Source: Alkalispirochaeta americana (GTDB lineage Bacteria; Spirochaetota; Spirochaetia; DSM-27196; Alkalispirochaetaceae). Taken from it: 64,000 nucleotides of DNA. Below are positions 50,415-58,815 of the stretch, piece after piece. A program made the position numbers and the translations under genes. The stretch is from assembly GCF_900156105.1 (NCBI RefSeq), contig NZ_FTMS01000001.1, positions 124,001 through 188,000 on the forward strand, given 5' to 3'. The notes beneath the pieces are model-generated. The model saw only the letters and a list, made by a program, of their open reading frames with translations. It was not told where the DNA came from and did not search any database. Each line of letters begins with the position of its first letter. The first letter of the stretch is position 1.

Positions 50415-51167
50415 ATGAAAATGAGAGACGTTCGGGCAATTCTTTTCGATAAAGACGGGACCCTCTTTGACTTTCGGAAGACCTGGATTCCGGTGATGCG
50501 AAAGGTCTCCCTGGAGGCCGCCGGAGGTAACCGGGGCCTTTCAGACGAGCTGTTGCGAGCTGCCGGGTACGATCCCGGGACGGATACGTTTCTTCCCGAC
50601 GGGCCGATCGCGGCGGGGAACTCCGGGGATATCGCCCGGGCCTGGGGTCCCCTGGTTACAGGCTACTCCCTGGAGGATCTTCAGGCGATGATCGATAGCG
50701 CCAGCTCCCTGATGGGGCCCGGGGCGTCCGTGGCGGTGTGCGACCTTTCCGGGCTTTTTGGAGAGCTTCGCCGTGCGGGCTACCCCCTGGGGCTGGCTAC
50801 GAGCGATTCCGAGGCAGCGGCTCGCGCCACCCTGGAGCGGTTTGATCTGGCAGGGTTCTTTTCCTGGATCGCTGGATACGACAGCGGGGATGCGAAAAAA
50901 CCCGATCCGGCAGTGGTAGAGGCCTTTGCCCGGGCTGTGGGGGTTGATCCCCGGTCCGTGGCGGTGGTGGGTGATACCTGGCACGATCTGGCCATGGGGC
51001 GAAACGCCAAAGCGGCGCTGGTGGTGGGGGTCCTCACGGGAGCGCTGGGGCGGGACAAGCTTGAGGGGGGCTGTGATGCGGTCCTGGAGAGCATCGCAGA
51101 TATTCCCTCGCTCCTGAACTCCCGTTCCGGCCGGGACACAGATGCGATAACAGCACGAGATAAATAG
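50415..51167 (+). CDS. HAD-family phosphatase, phosphoglycolate phosphatase-like
   Basis: Cytoplasmic hydrolase of 250 residues. Motif I is ILFDKDGTLFDF, motif II is the Ser in LATSDSEAA, motif III the Lys in DAKKPDPAVV, and motif IV AVVGDTWHDLAMG. The cap is of the small helical type. GGAAAGAG lies about 5 bp before the ATG. The substrate is open. A weak A/T hairpin at 51184 may end the transcript. Confidence 0.85.
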   Translation: MKMRDVRAILFDKDGTLFDFRKTWIPVMRKVSLEAAGGNRGLSDELLRAAGYDPGTDTFLPDGPIAAGNSGDIARAWGPLVTGYSLEDLQAMIDSASSLMGPGASVAVCDLSGLFGELRRAGYPLGLATSDSEAAARATLERFDLAGFFSWIAGYDSGDAKKPDPAVVEAFARAVGVDPRSVAVVGDTWHDLAMGRNAKAALVVGVLTGALGRDKLEGGCDAVLESIADIPSLLNSRSGRDTDAITARDK

Positions 51168-51183
51168 TAAGAGCAATAAATAT

Positions 51184-51204
51184 TTGAATATCGATTCAAT
51201 TTTT
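51184..51204 (+). terminator. A/T-rich hairpin with T-run after the HAD gene
   Basis: TTGAAT-ATCG-ATTCAA is followed by five T residues. The stem is short and weak, so termination may be partial. Confidence 0.4.
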
Positions 51205-51273
51205 CATTCTGCCCCGGTCGGACCGGTTTTCGGGTGTAGCCCATAGCCCGTTTCCTGTGGTACGATCAGGGAC

Positions 51274-52101
51274 ATGATGGAACAATCCGATAATCCTCAG
51301 GATATCATGCTTGCCCGGCGCCTGGAACGGATACGATTCCGGGTTGCCGTTATGAGCGGCAAGGGGGGTGTGGGAAAATCGACGATCAGCGCGAATCTTG
51401 CCTGGCTCCTGGCCCAGGGAGAACGCGAGACGGGACTCCTGGATACCGATTTGCATGGCCCCAATCTGCCGTTGATGCTGGGAGTGGAGAAGGCCTGTTT
51501 TACGCCCCTGGGCGAAGACGAGATAGAGCCCGTTCCGGTGGCTCCTCACCTTCGGCTGGCAAGCGTGGGAAATATCGGTCATGATCCCCGAAAAGCTTTC
51601 ATCTGGCGCGGACCCATGAAACTGGGTGTGATTCGCCAGTTTCTGGCCTGTGTGGTCTGGTCTGATCTGGATTATCTGGTGATTGATACGCCTCCCGGAA
51701 CGGGGGACGAGGTGCTTACTATTGGCCAGTATGCTGCTCCTGTAACAGGGGCTGTTATTGTCACGACACCCCAGGATGTGGCGGTGCTGGATGCCCGCAA
51801 AAGCGTTGATTTTGCACTCCAAATGAATATCCCCGTTATTGGAATTGTGGAAAACATGTCCGATGGCGAGGGGATGGCGCTCTTCGGTCACGGTGGCGGA
51901 GAGCGGGCCGCCAGGGAGCTCTCGGTGCCCTTTTTGGGACGGGTCTCGCTGGATCCGCGCCTGGTGCGCTCCGGCGATACGGGGCGTCCCTTTGTGGCCG
52001 ACCATCCCGAGACCGCCACGGGGCGTGAGCTTGCGGGGATTCTCGATCGCGTTATGGCCTGGTGCGAGGAGTCACCAGAAGACCCTTCCGGAAAGGATTA
52101 A
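51274..52101 (+). CDS. Mrp/NBP35-family P-loop ATPase, Fe-S carrier-like
   Basis: Cytoplasmic ATPase of 275 residues. The deviant Walker A is SGKGGVGKSTISANL, followed by LLDTDLHGPNLPLMLG and the switch DYLVIDTPPGTGDEVLTI (cited as VIDTPPGTGDE). Most Mrp proteins have a CxxC pair after IVENMS that holds a bridging cluster; here the segment reads VENMSDGEGMALFGHGGG with no cysteine. The role as an Fe-S carrier is therefore uncertain. The next gene starts 8 bp after its stop. Confidence 0.85.
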   Translation: MMEQSDNPQDIMLARRLERIRFRVAVMSGKGGVGKSTISANLAWLLAQGERETGLLDTDLHGPNLPLMLGVEKACFTPLGEDEIEPVPVAPHLRLASVGNIGHDPRKAFIWRGPMKLGVIRQFLACVVWSDLDYLVIDTPPGTGDEVLTIGQYAAPVTGAVIVTTPQDVAVLDARKSVDFALQMNIPVIGIVENMSDGEGMALFGHGGGERAARELSVPFLGRVSLDPRLVRSGDTGRPFVADHPETATGRELAGILDRVMAWCEESPEDPSGKD

Positions 52102-52108
52102 GCAAACG

Positions 52109-53287
52109 GTGCGAAAACGTTACTCCCGGTCTCATGAAGGGCGGATTGTTCAAAGTGCTCTTGTTTATACCGCAGCCGATCATGGTATAAAGCCTGAACA
52201 GATCGATCACGATGCGGTCAAGGTGGTGCGGCGGTTGCAGCAGCACGGCTACGAGGCGTATATCGTTGGCGGTGCGGTGCGAGATCTTCTCCTGGGGAAG
52301 AGCCCCAAGGATTTTGATGTCTCCTGTTCGGCCACGCCGGCCCAGATCCGGAAGATCTTCCGCAACAGTCGGGTTATCGGCAAGCGCTTCCGCCTGGTGC
52401 ATATTCTTTTTCGTGATAAAATCATTGAGGTCTCCACCTTTCGCAGTTGCGAGGCCGAAGGGTTCAAGAACGTCTACGGTTCCATAGAAGAGGATGTGCA
52501 ACGCCGGGACTTCACCGCCAACGCGCTCTTTCTGGATCCCCTGGACAACCGGGTGATCGATTACGTGGGTGGCGTGGAGCATATCCGCAAGAGAGTGCTG
52601 CAACCGGTTATTCCTCTTTCGAGAATTTTCTGTGAAGATCCGGTGCGGATCATCCGGGCCGTGAAGTACGCCCAGGCAGGGTCGTTGCGCCTCCCCTGGC
52701 GCGTGACGCGGCGTATCAAGCAGGACCGGGCCCTTCTGGCCGAGGTTCCCTCGAGCCGCATGACCGAAGAGCTCTTCAAGATCCTCTCCACGGGGTCTGC
52801 TGGCGCGATCATCGACCAGCTCCTGCGGCTCGATGCGTTTCGCTATATCCTTCCTGTGCCGGCAGAGTTGGCTCTTTCGAACAAGCACTATCGGCAAAAA
52901 TTGCTTGATCGCCTGGAAGCTCTTGACCGGAAGAGGGCTTCTTCCTCGGAAGGGCTGGATCGAAAGGACCTGCTGTGTTTCTTCTGTGCCGACTATCTGC
53001 TGGATTTTGGCCCCTTTGCGGACCAGCAACGAATTCCCTTCCGGGAGGGGTACTACGCCATGAAGGAGTTTCTTCAGCCGGTCACTCCTGCCAACAAGGA
53101 AGTCGAAGCCGCCCTGCGGGAAATCTTCCGGAACAAGGGGCGCCTTCTGCGTGAGGAGCCTGCCGAGTACCGCGATGATCATCGCGCCGGCAGGCACCGT
53201 CGTCGGCGGCCCAGAAAGAGGTCTGGCGGTGGCAACGAAGGCGGGCGCGCTCCCTCAGGAGCGGCCCCGTCGACGCCGAAGGCGTGA
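52109..53287 (+). CDS. pcnB: Poly(A) polymerase / CCA-adding enzyme family nucleotidyltransferase
   Basis: RNA-modifying enzyme of 392 residues, class II nucleotidyltransferase. The head domain has YIVGGAVRDLLLGKSPKDFDV with the catalytic D-x-D, RLVHILFRDKIIEVSTFR, and RRDFTANALFLDP. The RNA-binding part has EDPVRIIRAVKYA. The arrangement with a basic C-terminal tail (HRRRRPRKR) is more like PcnB than a CCA enzyme. GTG 52109 has AAAGGA about 10 bp upstream; the longer frame from 51839 would overlap mrp. The 3' end overlaps the convergent TPR gene by 33 bp. Confidence 0.82.
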   Translation: MRKRYSRSHEGRIVQSALVYTAADHGIKPEQIDHDAVKVVRRLQQHGYEAYIVGGAVRDLLLGKSPKDFDVSCSATPAQIRKIFRNSRVIGKRFRLVHILFRDKIIEVSTFRSCEAEGFKNVYGSIEEDVQRRDFTANALFLDPLDNRVIDYVGGVEHIRKRVLQPVIPLSRIFCEDPVRIIRAVKYAQAGSLRLPWRVTRRIKQDRALLAEVPSSRMTEELFKILSTGSAGAIIDQLLRLDAFRYILPVPAELALSNKHYRQKLLDRLEALDRKRASSSEGLDRKDLLCFFCADYLLDFGPFADQQRIPFREGYYAMKEFLQPVTPANKEVEAALREIFRNKGRLLREEPAEYRDDHRAGRHRRRRPRKRSGGGNEGGRAPSGAAPSTPKA

Positions 53288-54550
53288 CAATAGTTCTTCT
53301 GCCCGGTCCTGGTATTCAGGCTCCAGAAGAATCGCCTCTTTCAGGTATTCCTCGGCCTCCGTCAGGCGGTCCGAGGCAAAGGCGGTAACGGCCAGCGCGT
53401 AGAGTGTGGTGGCTCTGTCGGCACCGCGATCGAGTGCGCGCTGATAGAACTGGTCGGCCCGGTCGTGGTCGCCTCGCTGGTAATGAATCAGACCCAGAAA
53501 ATACGGCGGCACGTAGTGATCTTCCTCAATGAAAGCTGCTTGAGTAAAGCTCTCCTCGGCTTCCTCCAGTTCCTGGCGGTGAAAGGCTGAAACTCCCTTC
53601 TCGACCCATCCCCGGAAGGTGTTCCGGGAACTGATGTAGGACAGAAAGGCTTCCTCCAGGCGCTCCTGCTCGATCCACCGGAAGGCGCTGCGGTAGACCC
53701 GGCGGACATTCTCTTCCAGACTTGCTTCCTCCGAAAGGGCGCTGATGCTGTCCCAGAGAACCCGGTTTATCTCGGGATCCTCGGCGTTCAGGAGAAAGGA
53801 GATCATCCCCCAGGCTTGAGGATAGAAGACAGAGCTGCTCTCGAGGACTTCCCGGGGGGTGACCGCCAGAATCTCCTCCAATGCCATGGGTGTGGCTTCG
53901 GAGCGCCCTGACAGGATATCCTGCAAGGGATCCAGCCAGTTCAGGTTCTCCCGAAAGCTGATGGTCCGGTACTCCGGATCGTACTGGACTGCCTCAAAAT
54001 GCAGGGCGAAGCCTTCCCGTATCCACAGGGGCGGGTTTGGCACGAAGGCACGAAAGAACTGGACAAAGCTCTGGTGGACCAGGGCAGGAGGGAGCTGCAT
54101 CCGCCCCGGGTGGTCATTTCCCTCCCGGCCATGGGCTGCATTTCGGGAGAAATCGAGACCGGCCAGGGTGTTTTTTGCGGGGTCGTCGTAGTGGAGATAG
54201 ACGAAGTGATGATCTCCCCTCTCCAGGGATTCCGGAAGAAACTGATCGAACTCCCGGGGGCTTCCAAAGAGCTCCACCCGGAAGGGTGTTTCCAGTGTTT
54301 CCAGGGGGAAGCGAAACTTCCGGTTGTAGAGGCTCAGCAGTGCTTCCATGGTGTCTGCCACGTCTTCGGCCTCGGCCTGGCTTGTCCGGGAAATAACAAG
54401 ATAGTGCTCGCTGCGGACCTGATGGGGCCTGCTGTTCCCGTGGGCCGGTTCCGGAAGGGCACCGATTATCATGAGCAGGGAAAAGGCCAGCACCAGCGGG
54501 ATCGTTGCAGAAACTGATCCTGCCTGTCTTTGCAAGGGTCGGTCGGTCAT
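53255..54550 (-). CDS. Exported TPR protein with a peptidase-MA-like region
   Basis: A 431-residue protein with an N-terminal signal or anchor at about 15-35. Residues 60-250 resemble peptidase-MA-like proteins (YYLVISRTSQAEAEDV-like, FRVELFGSPREFDQFLP, PPLWIREGFALHFE), but the zinc HExxH motif reads LVHQSF, so catalysis is doubtful. The C-terminal part has two to three TPR-like repeats (SFTQAAFIEEDHYVPPYFLG; FYQRALDRGADRATTLYALA; YLKEAILLEPEYQDRAEELL). ATG 54550 has GGAGG 5 bp upstream. Function unknown. Confidence 0.7.
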   Translation of the reverse strand: MTDRPLQRQAGSVSATIPLVLAFSLLMIIGALPEPAHGNSRPHQVRSEHYLVISRTSQAEAEDVADTMEALLSLYNRKFRFPLETLETPFRVELFGSPREFDQFLPESLERGDHHFVYLHYDDPAKNTLAGLDFSRNAAHGREGNDHPGRMQLPPALVHQSFVQFFRAFVPNPPLWIREGFALHFEAVQYDPEYRTISFRENLNWLDPLQDILSGRSEATPMALEEILAVTPREVLESSSVFYPQAWGMISFLLNAEDPEINRVLWDSISALSEEASLEENVRRVYRSAFRWIEQERLEEAFLSYISSRNTFRGWVEKGVSAFHRQELEEAEESFTQAAFIEEDHYVPPYFLGLIHYQRGDHDRADQFYQRALDRGADRATTLYALAVTAFASDRLTEAEEYLKEAILLEPEYQDRAEELLSRLRRRRGRS

Positions 54551-54639
54551 GGGTTCCTCCATATTGGTAAAACTATCGGCGTCTTTGCAGTACCTGTGTA
54601 GTTTTCCGGTCTGTTCGCTCTTCGGCCGGGCTTTTCAAT

Positions 54640-54681
54640 CCTTCAGTCTGGTGCCTTCAGTCCAGTGCCTTCAGTCTAGTG
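54640..54681. repeat. 14-bp tandem repeat, three copies, across a stop codon
   Basis: CCTTCAGTCTGGTG, CCTTCAGTCCAGTG and CCTTCAGTCTAGTG follow each other. The third copy contains the stop codon of the minus-strand gene that ends at 54676. Confidence 0.75.
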
Positions 54682-55542
54682 GGTGTCTGTCACGTTATCA
54701 ATGATAATGTTGAGGGCGTCGATGATGATGCCGGTAAAACGCTCGACGTGATCCACCACGTACTGCTGCAAGCCGTAGATGCTTCCCTTGAGCTCTAGTC
54801 GGTAGGGGACGCGCAGATGCACGTCTATCCGGTAGCCCCGGTGGTCGGTGCTGATGCTCACCCTGCTGACGTTGAGACCGGGTGTTTTCTCGGCCACGCA
54901 GTGCATGATCATTTGGGTAAGGGCCGCCTCGCTGATAGTGACCGTTCCCTTGCTGCTGAAGGATGGTCTGACTACCGTTTTCTCGTAGGCCTTGTCCCGC
55001 TGTACCAGCCCCATGCCGCGTTTCCAGATTACCCGGATCGAGTCTCCCATGATTTTGGGATAGTTTCGTCGAACCTCAATTGAAGGAACGGGTATGACGT
55101 GCCGCCCCGAGGTAGTTCGATGGGTGATGGCTGTGCGGATTTCCTCGGCTGTGGCGATCTCTTCTATTCGAATAATCCGTTTTGGTTCCGGCAGTTTCAG
55201 GGCGCTGCATATTTTGAGGATCATCCGGTCCGACGTTCCCAGGACAAGAATCTTCTTGAACTTTGATTTCTCGACGGCGTGCCGCACGGTTCGCCGGTGA
55301 GACCGTTCGGTGAACAGGGCCGTTCGGACCGCCGCCATGTAGGCCTCCTCCCGCTTCGCCGATTTGCCGGCCACGATCCGCTGGTCTTCGATCAGGAGGC
55401 CGTCATCTATCAGGAGGCTGATGCCGTATTTTTCCATGACCAATCGCGCCCGGAAGCTTTTACCGGTGCCGCTTTTGCCGACCAGGGCGTAGACCTGAAC
55501 CCCCCGGAAAAACCAGAAGAGGTTGGAGAAGAAGTGGCTCAT
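54676..55542 (-). CDS. P-loop NTPase fused to an Asp23-like domain
   Basis: A 288-residue protein. The first part has a Walker A motif (VYALVGKSGTGKSF) at about 14-27 and a following region with KKILVLGTSDRMI. The C-terminal 95 residues match the Asp23/YqhY pattern: VTISEAALTQMI, GYRIDVHLRVPY, and YVVDHVERFTGIII with a last strand LNIIIDNV. ATG 55542 overlaps the RluA stop by 4 bp (ATGA); the track start TTG at 55578 has no ribosome site. Asp23-type proteins are linked to cell-envelope stress in other bacteria; the role of the fusion is unknown. Confidence 0.72.
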   Translation of the reverse strand: MSHFFSNLFWFFRGVQVYALVGKSGTGKSFRARLVMEKYGISLLIDDGLLIEDQRIVAGKSAKREEAYMAAVRTALFTERSHRRTVRHAVEKSKFKKILVLGTSDRMILKICSALKLPEPKRIIRIEEIATAEEIRTAITHRTTSGRHVIPVPSIEVRRNYPKIMGDSIRVIWKRGMGLVQRDKAYEKTVVRPSFSSKGTVTISEAALTQMIMHCVAEKTPGLNVSRVSISTDHRGYRIDVHLRVPYRLELKGSIYGLQQYVVDHVERFTGIIIDALNIIIDNVTDTH

Positions 55543-56627
55543 GGGTTTATTGTAGCGCTCCGGGACGAGGGTGGACAAGCTTTTGCGGCCAGCCCATCGG
55601 CCCGGACCAGTATTTCTGCAAGATTCCCGAAGGCCGCCGCCAGGTTTCTGGCTCCCTCAGGAGGAAGGGGAGCTGTCCAGCTTGCGGAGAGGCCGGGAAT
55701 TATCAGGGCTCGTGCGTGAAGAAGGTAATGAGAACCAAACCTGCCGACAGGCCGGGAGGCGGTTCCAGCGGGCTTTCGGGGCTGGTACTTTCTGTCTCCC
55801 TCCAGGGGATAGCCGGCGGCGGCGCAGTGACACCGGATCTGGTGGGTTCGTCCGGTGTGAGGGATCACTGCTGCCAGGGTGGATTTCCTGTCTCCGACCA
55901 GGGGGATTATCTCGGTTCGGGCCGGAGCGTAGCGCGGGGGTTCTTTGGGGGAAAAGTCCTGGAGCGAACCCCGGGGATAGGCCTTTCGTTTCTCGTTGAG
56001 GTAACACAGGGGCAGATCCACCGAGAGGGGGTCCGTGAGGCGGCCCTGCAGGACCGCCAGGTATAATTTTACCGTCCCGCCTTCGGTCTGGAAGGCCTGG
56101 CTGAGGTCCTGGGCACCCCGGGTTGAAAGGGCAAAGAGTTGTACCCCCGTGGTGTTGCGATCCAGCCTGTGGACCGGCCCGGGCCGGAAACTGAGACTCT
56201 CCTTCCACCACCCCCGGGCCCGGGCGATGTCCCGAAGGATTCCTTCGAGGGAAGCCGGACCCTGGGAGGATAGCCCCTGGGGTTTGGAAAGGGCGATCCA
56301 GTGGGGTGTCCGTTCCAGGATGGGAATAGTCCAGGAGCCGGCGATGATCTGGTCGTTCTGCAGGCGGGGCTCGTGGGCCGTTTCCCGGGTTTTTTCGGGT
56401 GACCCCGACGGAGAGGGCTCTTCCTGTGAGCTCTCCCAGGAGGGGGCTGTTATGATATCGCCTTCCTGGAGGCGGCTATTGTGGTGGCAGCGTCTGCCGT
56501 TTACCCGCACTGCACCGCGTCGGACTGCCCGGGCCAGGGCTCCCGGGGGAATCTGGGGGAAAGCTTTTCTCAGGACCCGATCCAGCCGGCGCTGGTGATC
56601 GTCGTTTTTGACCGCAAGAGATATCAT
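55539..56627 (-). CDS. RluA-family pseudouridine synthase (RluC/RluD-like)
   Basis: RNA modification enzyme of 362 residues. The N-terminal S4 domain (RRLDRVLRKAFPQIPPGALARA, cited as RRLDRVLRKAFPQ) is followed by the catalytic motif VHRLDRNTTGVQLFA with the Asp nucleophile, and HTGRTHQIRCHCAAAGYPL. A Ser/Pro/Glu linker of about 30 residues separates S4 and catalytic domains. It is transcribed divergently from the DUF212 gene, with about 60 bp between start codons. Confidence 0.88.
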   Translation of the reverse strand: MISLAVKNDDHQRRLDRVLRKAFPQIPPGALARAVRRGAVRVNGRRCHHNSRLQEGDIITAPSWESSQEEPSPSGSPEKTRETAHEPRLQNDQIIAGSWTIPILERTPHWIALSKPQGLSSQGPASLEGILRDIARARGWWKESLSFRPGPVHRLDRNTTGVQLFALSTRGAQDLSQAFQTEGGTVKLYLAVLQGRLTDPLSVDLPLCYLNEKRKAYPRGSLQDFSPKEPPRYAPARTEIIPLVGDRKSTLAAVIPHTGRTHQIRCHCAAAGYPLEGDRKYQPRKPAGTASRPVGRFGSHYLLHARALIIPGLSASWTAPLPPEGARNLAAAFGNLAEILVRADGLAAKACPPSSRSATINP

Positions 56628-56691
56628 GCCGTGATTGTAGCTGCTTCAGGCAGACTTGACAAAGGGCAGATACAGCGGTGAAACTCTCCCG

Positions 56692-57171
56692 GTGCGCAAT
56701 CCGTCTTTCCACTATGTATATGATCTCGTTTCGAGCCGAATTTTTCTGGCGGGTTTTTTTAGCTGGTTTCTCGCGCAGTTCCTGAAGATGGTAATCGATT
56801 ACGGGCGGGGAAAAACCCGAGGGTCCCGGGATATGGTGGCTGTCTTTATCTGGAAAACCGGGGGCATGCCCTCGAGCCATTCAGCCCTGGTAACGGGTCT
56901 GGCCACGGCGATCGGCTTCTCCCAGGGGGGGAGTTCTCCCCTGTTTGTGCTTTCGCTTTTTTACGGGGGGCTGATCATTCGGGATGCCCTGGGTGTGCGC
57001 CGTGCTTCGGGCCTCCAGGCGCAGGCTCTGAACCGCCTGGGACGGGAGCTTTCCCAAAAGATGGATATCCCCTTTTTGCCGGTGAAAGAGGTGAGCGGCC
57101 ACACCCTTTCCGAGGTCTGTGTGGGGGCGCTCCTCGGGTTTGTCATCGCCACCGGATTTATTCTCCTTTGA
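56692..57171 (+). CDS. DUF212/YuiD-family membrane protein (divergent PAP2)
   Basis: A 159-residue membrane protein. The conserved region FLAQFLKMVIDYG, TGGMPSSHSALVTGLATAIG and RDALGVRRASGLQAQALN is typical of the DUF212 (divergent PAP2 phosphatase-like) family; the final stretch GHTLSEVCVGALLG contains the last conserved His. It is likely a lipid-phosphate-related membrane protein, but no activity is established. GTG 56692 is preferred; TTG 56656 is an alternative. It leads a tight operon with the large membrane protein and the rnf-like genes. Confidence 0.78.
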   Translation: MRNPSFHYVYDLVSSRIFLAGFFSWFLAQFLKMVIDYGRGKTRGSRDMVAVFIWKTGGMPSSHSALVTGLATAIGFSQGGSSPLFVLSLFYGGLIIRDALGVRRASGLQAQALNRLGRELSQKMDIPFLPVKEVSGHTLSEVCVGALLGFVIATGFILL

Positions 57172-57172
57172 T

Positions 57173-58810
57173 ATGGCTCGTCAGAACGATCGCCACACCC
57201 ATCTGGTCCGGATTTTTCTGGTGGTACTCCTGATCCTGGCCTCGTCAATAGCGATGATGAGGGCTGCTCCCGGTGATACCAAGGCCATGGCTGCTCCCTG
57301 GAGTTCCTTCGAGGTGATTCTGGTCCCCGAGGAGGAGTCTCTCCAGGAGGTGAGGCAGCGCCTGGTGGATGCAGGAAAGGCGCCTTTGGACCGGTATACC
57401 GCCACGGTGGAGGTGGAAGATTTTTTCCAGAAAAGTCATATCCCCGTGGCTGAACTGGCTTCCCGCTTTGATCAGGGAGATCCCCGGCTTGATCCGTTCC
57501 TGCGAGCTCTGCCGGAACTCTTCCGGGGGCGCCTGGATACGCAGGAGATGGAGTTGATTTTTCTCCCCACCCAGCGCTCCCTCCAGGGGTTGGTCGAGGG
57601 AGAGGGCGTCGCCGGGGAGCGGGCCCGTATCAGGGGGAGAGAGGAGCTCCTCCTCCTTCTTGAGGGGCTGTCTGTAGAGATCGCCGGTTCCGGCAGATCG
57701 CCCTCCCCCTTTGCCGGTGCTTCTGCGGCGGTGGCAGCCCTGGCGTCGCTGGTGTTTGTACGCCGCCGGTGGTGGCCGGTGGTACTGGCGGGGGTGGTGA
57801 CGGTCCTTTATGGCGTCGGCTCCGGCCCTGTGGAAGAGGCCGGGGCAGTGCTGCTCTTTCTTGCCTGGGCGATATGGCAGGATCACTCCGCCCGGAGGGA
57901 GGTGGAGTGGCTTTCCTACAGAGTCCCTCCAGGAAAGGACAGGGAGTTTCTGCGTGTCTCCGTCTCTGCGGCGGTGGCGGCGGGTATCACCGTGGCGGTG
58001 ATCGTTGGAAGCCACAGAGCTGCCGGCTCCCGAGGGGTTCTGTCGTTTCTTCTTTTTTTCCTTGTTCTGGGGTTTCTCTGGCTTCTCTCTTTTTTCGTCG
58101 GAGTCTGGAGGGAAGATCGACGGGAGCACCGGCTTTTTATCTCCCGGCAGATTCTTGCCGGACGGCCTCCTGCCCGTCCGGTGGTGTTCCGGATAGCTGC
58201 CGGTGGTGCTCTTCTTGCTGTTCTGGCTGTGCCGCTTCTTCTTTCCCTGGCTGAAGGTCCCCGAGCTGTTTCTTCTGCCCCTGCTTCCGGAACGGGCGGG
58301 CTGGTTATTCCCGTTCCCTGGCAGGTGCCGAAGGGCGATCAGGACATGTCCTGGGATGAGCAGGTTCTCTCGGTGGGGTTGAAACGCCCCCCCGGAGAAT
58401 ATCCTCTCTCCATAGCGGGCTATCTGGCTCACCGCAGGTACCAGCAATCACTGCTCTACGGAGGAGATTTCTCTGTGCCCGACCTGGGAGAACGGATCGA
58501 ACTGACTCGCTTTACCCGGGAGGAAGGGCGAATCATGGATTTCCCCGAAACCAGGCTGGTCTTTGACCTGGCCTGGCTGGAGGCCCAGTTTGAACCTTCG
58601 CCCCAGTCGGTTTATCGGCTTTTCACCTCCGAGGGAACGCGGACGATGATCGCTCATCGGGAGCTGAAGTTGCGCCCGGTCCTGGAGGCCCGGGCGGGGT
58701 GGGCCTTTCTTGCCTTTCTTGCAGGCGGATTGGCTCTTGTCGGTGGTATGCGCTTGCCCTACCGGAGTCGGCTTGGTACGGTTGGGCTTGCCTCGAGAAA
58801 AGTGGAGTAG
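57173..58810 (+). CDS. Large membrane protein of unknown function leading the Rnf-like genes
   Basis: A 545-residue protein. An N-terminal membrane anchor at about 12-30 precedes an extracytoplasmic region (about 40-170) with many acidic residues. A cluster of about six hydrophobic segments lies at 185-390, and the C-terminal part has another soluble region (about 395-500) and a last membrane segment at 510-530. I do not recognise the family. It begins 1 bp after the DUF212 stop and ends 5 bp before rnfC, so it is part of the Rnf-like operon and may be an accessory or assembly factor. Confidence 0.7.
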   Translation: MARQNDRHTHLVRIFLVVLLILASSIAMMRAAPGDTKAMAAPWSSFEVILVPEEESLQEVRQRLVDAGKAPLDRYTATVEVEDFFQKSHIPVAELASRFDQGDPRLDPFLRALPELFRGRLDTQEMELIFLPTQRSLQGLVEGEGVAGERARIRGREELLLLLEGLSVEIAGSGRSPSPFAGASAAVAALASLVFVRRRWWPVVLAGVVTVLYGVGSGPVEEAGAVLLFLAWAIWQDHSARREVEWLSYRVPPGKDREFLRVSVSAAVAAGITVAVIVGSHRAAGSRGVLSFLLFFLVLGFLWLLSFFVGVWREDRREHRLFISRQILAGRPPARPVVFRIAAGGALLAVLAVPLLLSLAEGPRAVSSAPASGTGGLVIPVPWQVPKGDQDMSWDEQVLSVGLKRPPGEYPLSIAGYLAHRRYQQSLLYGGDFSVPDLGERIELTRFTREEGRIMDFPETRLVFDLAWLEAQFEPSPQSVYRLFTSEGTRTMIAHRELKLRPVLEARAGWAFLAFLAGGLALVGGMRLPYRSRLGTVGLASRKVE

Positions 58811-58815
58811 CAACT

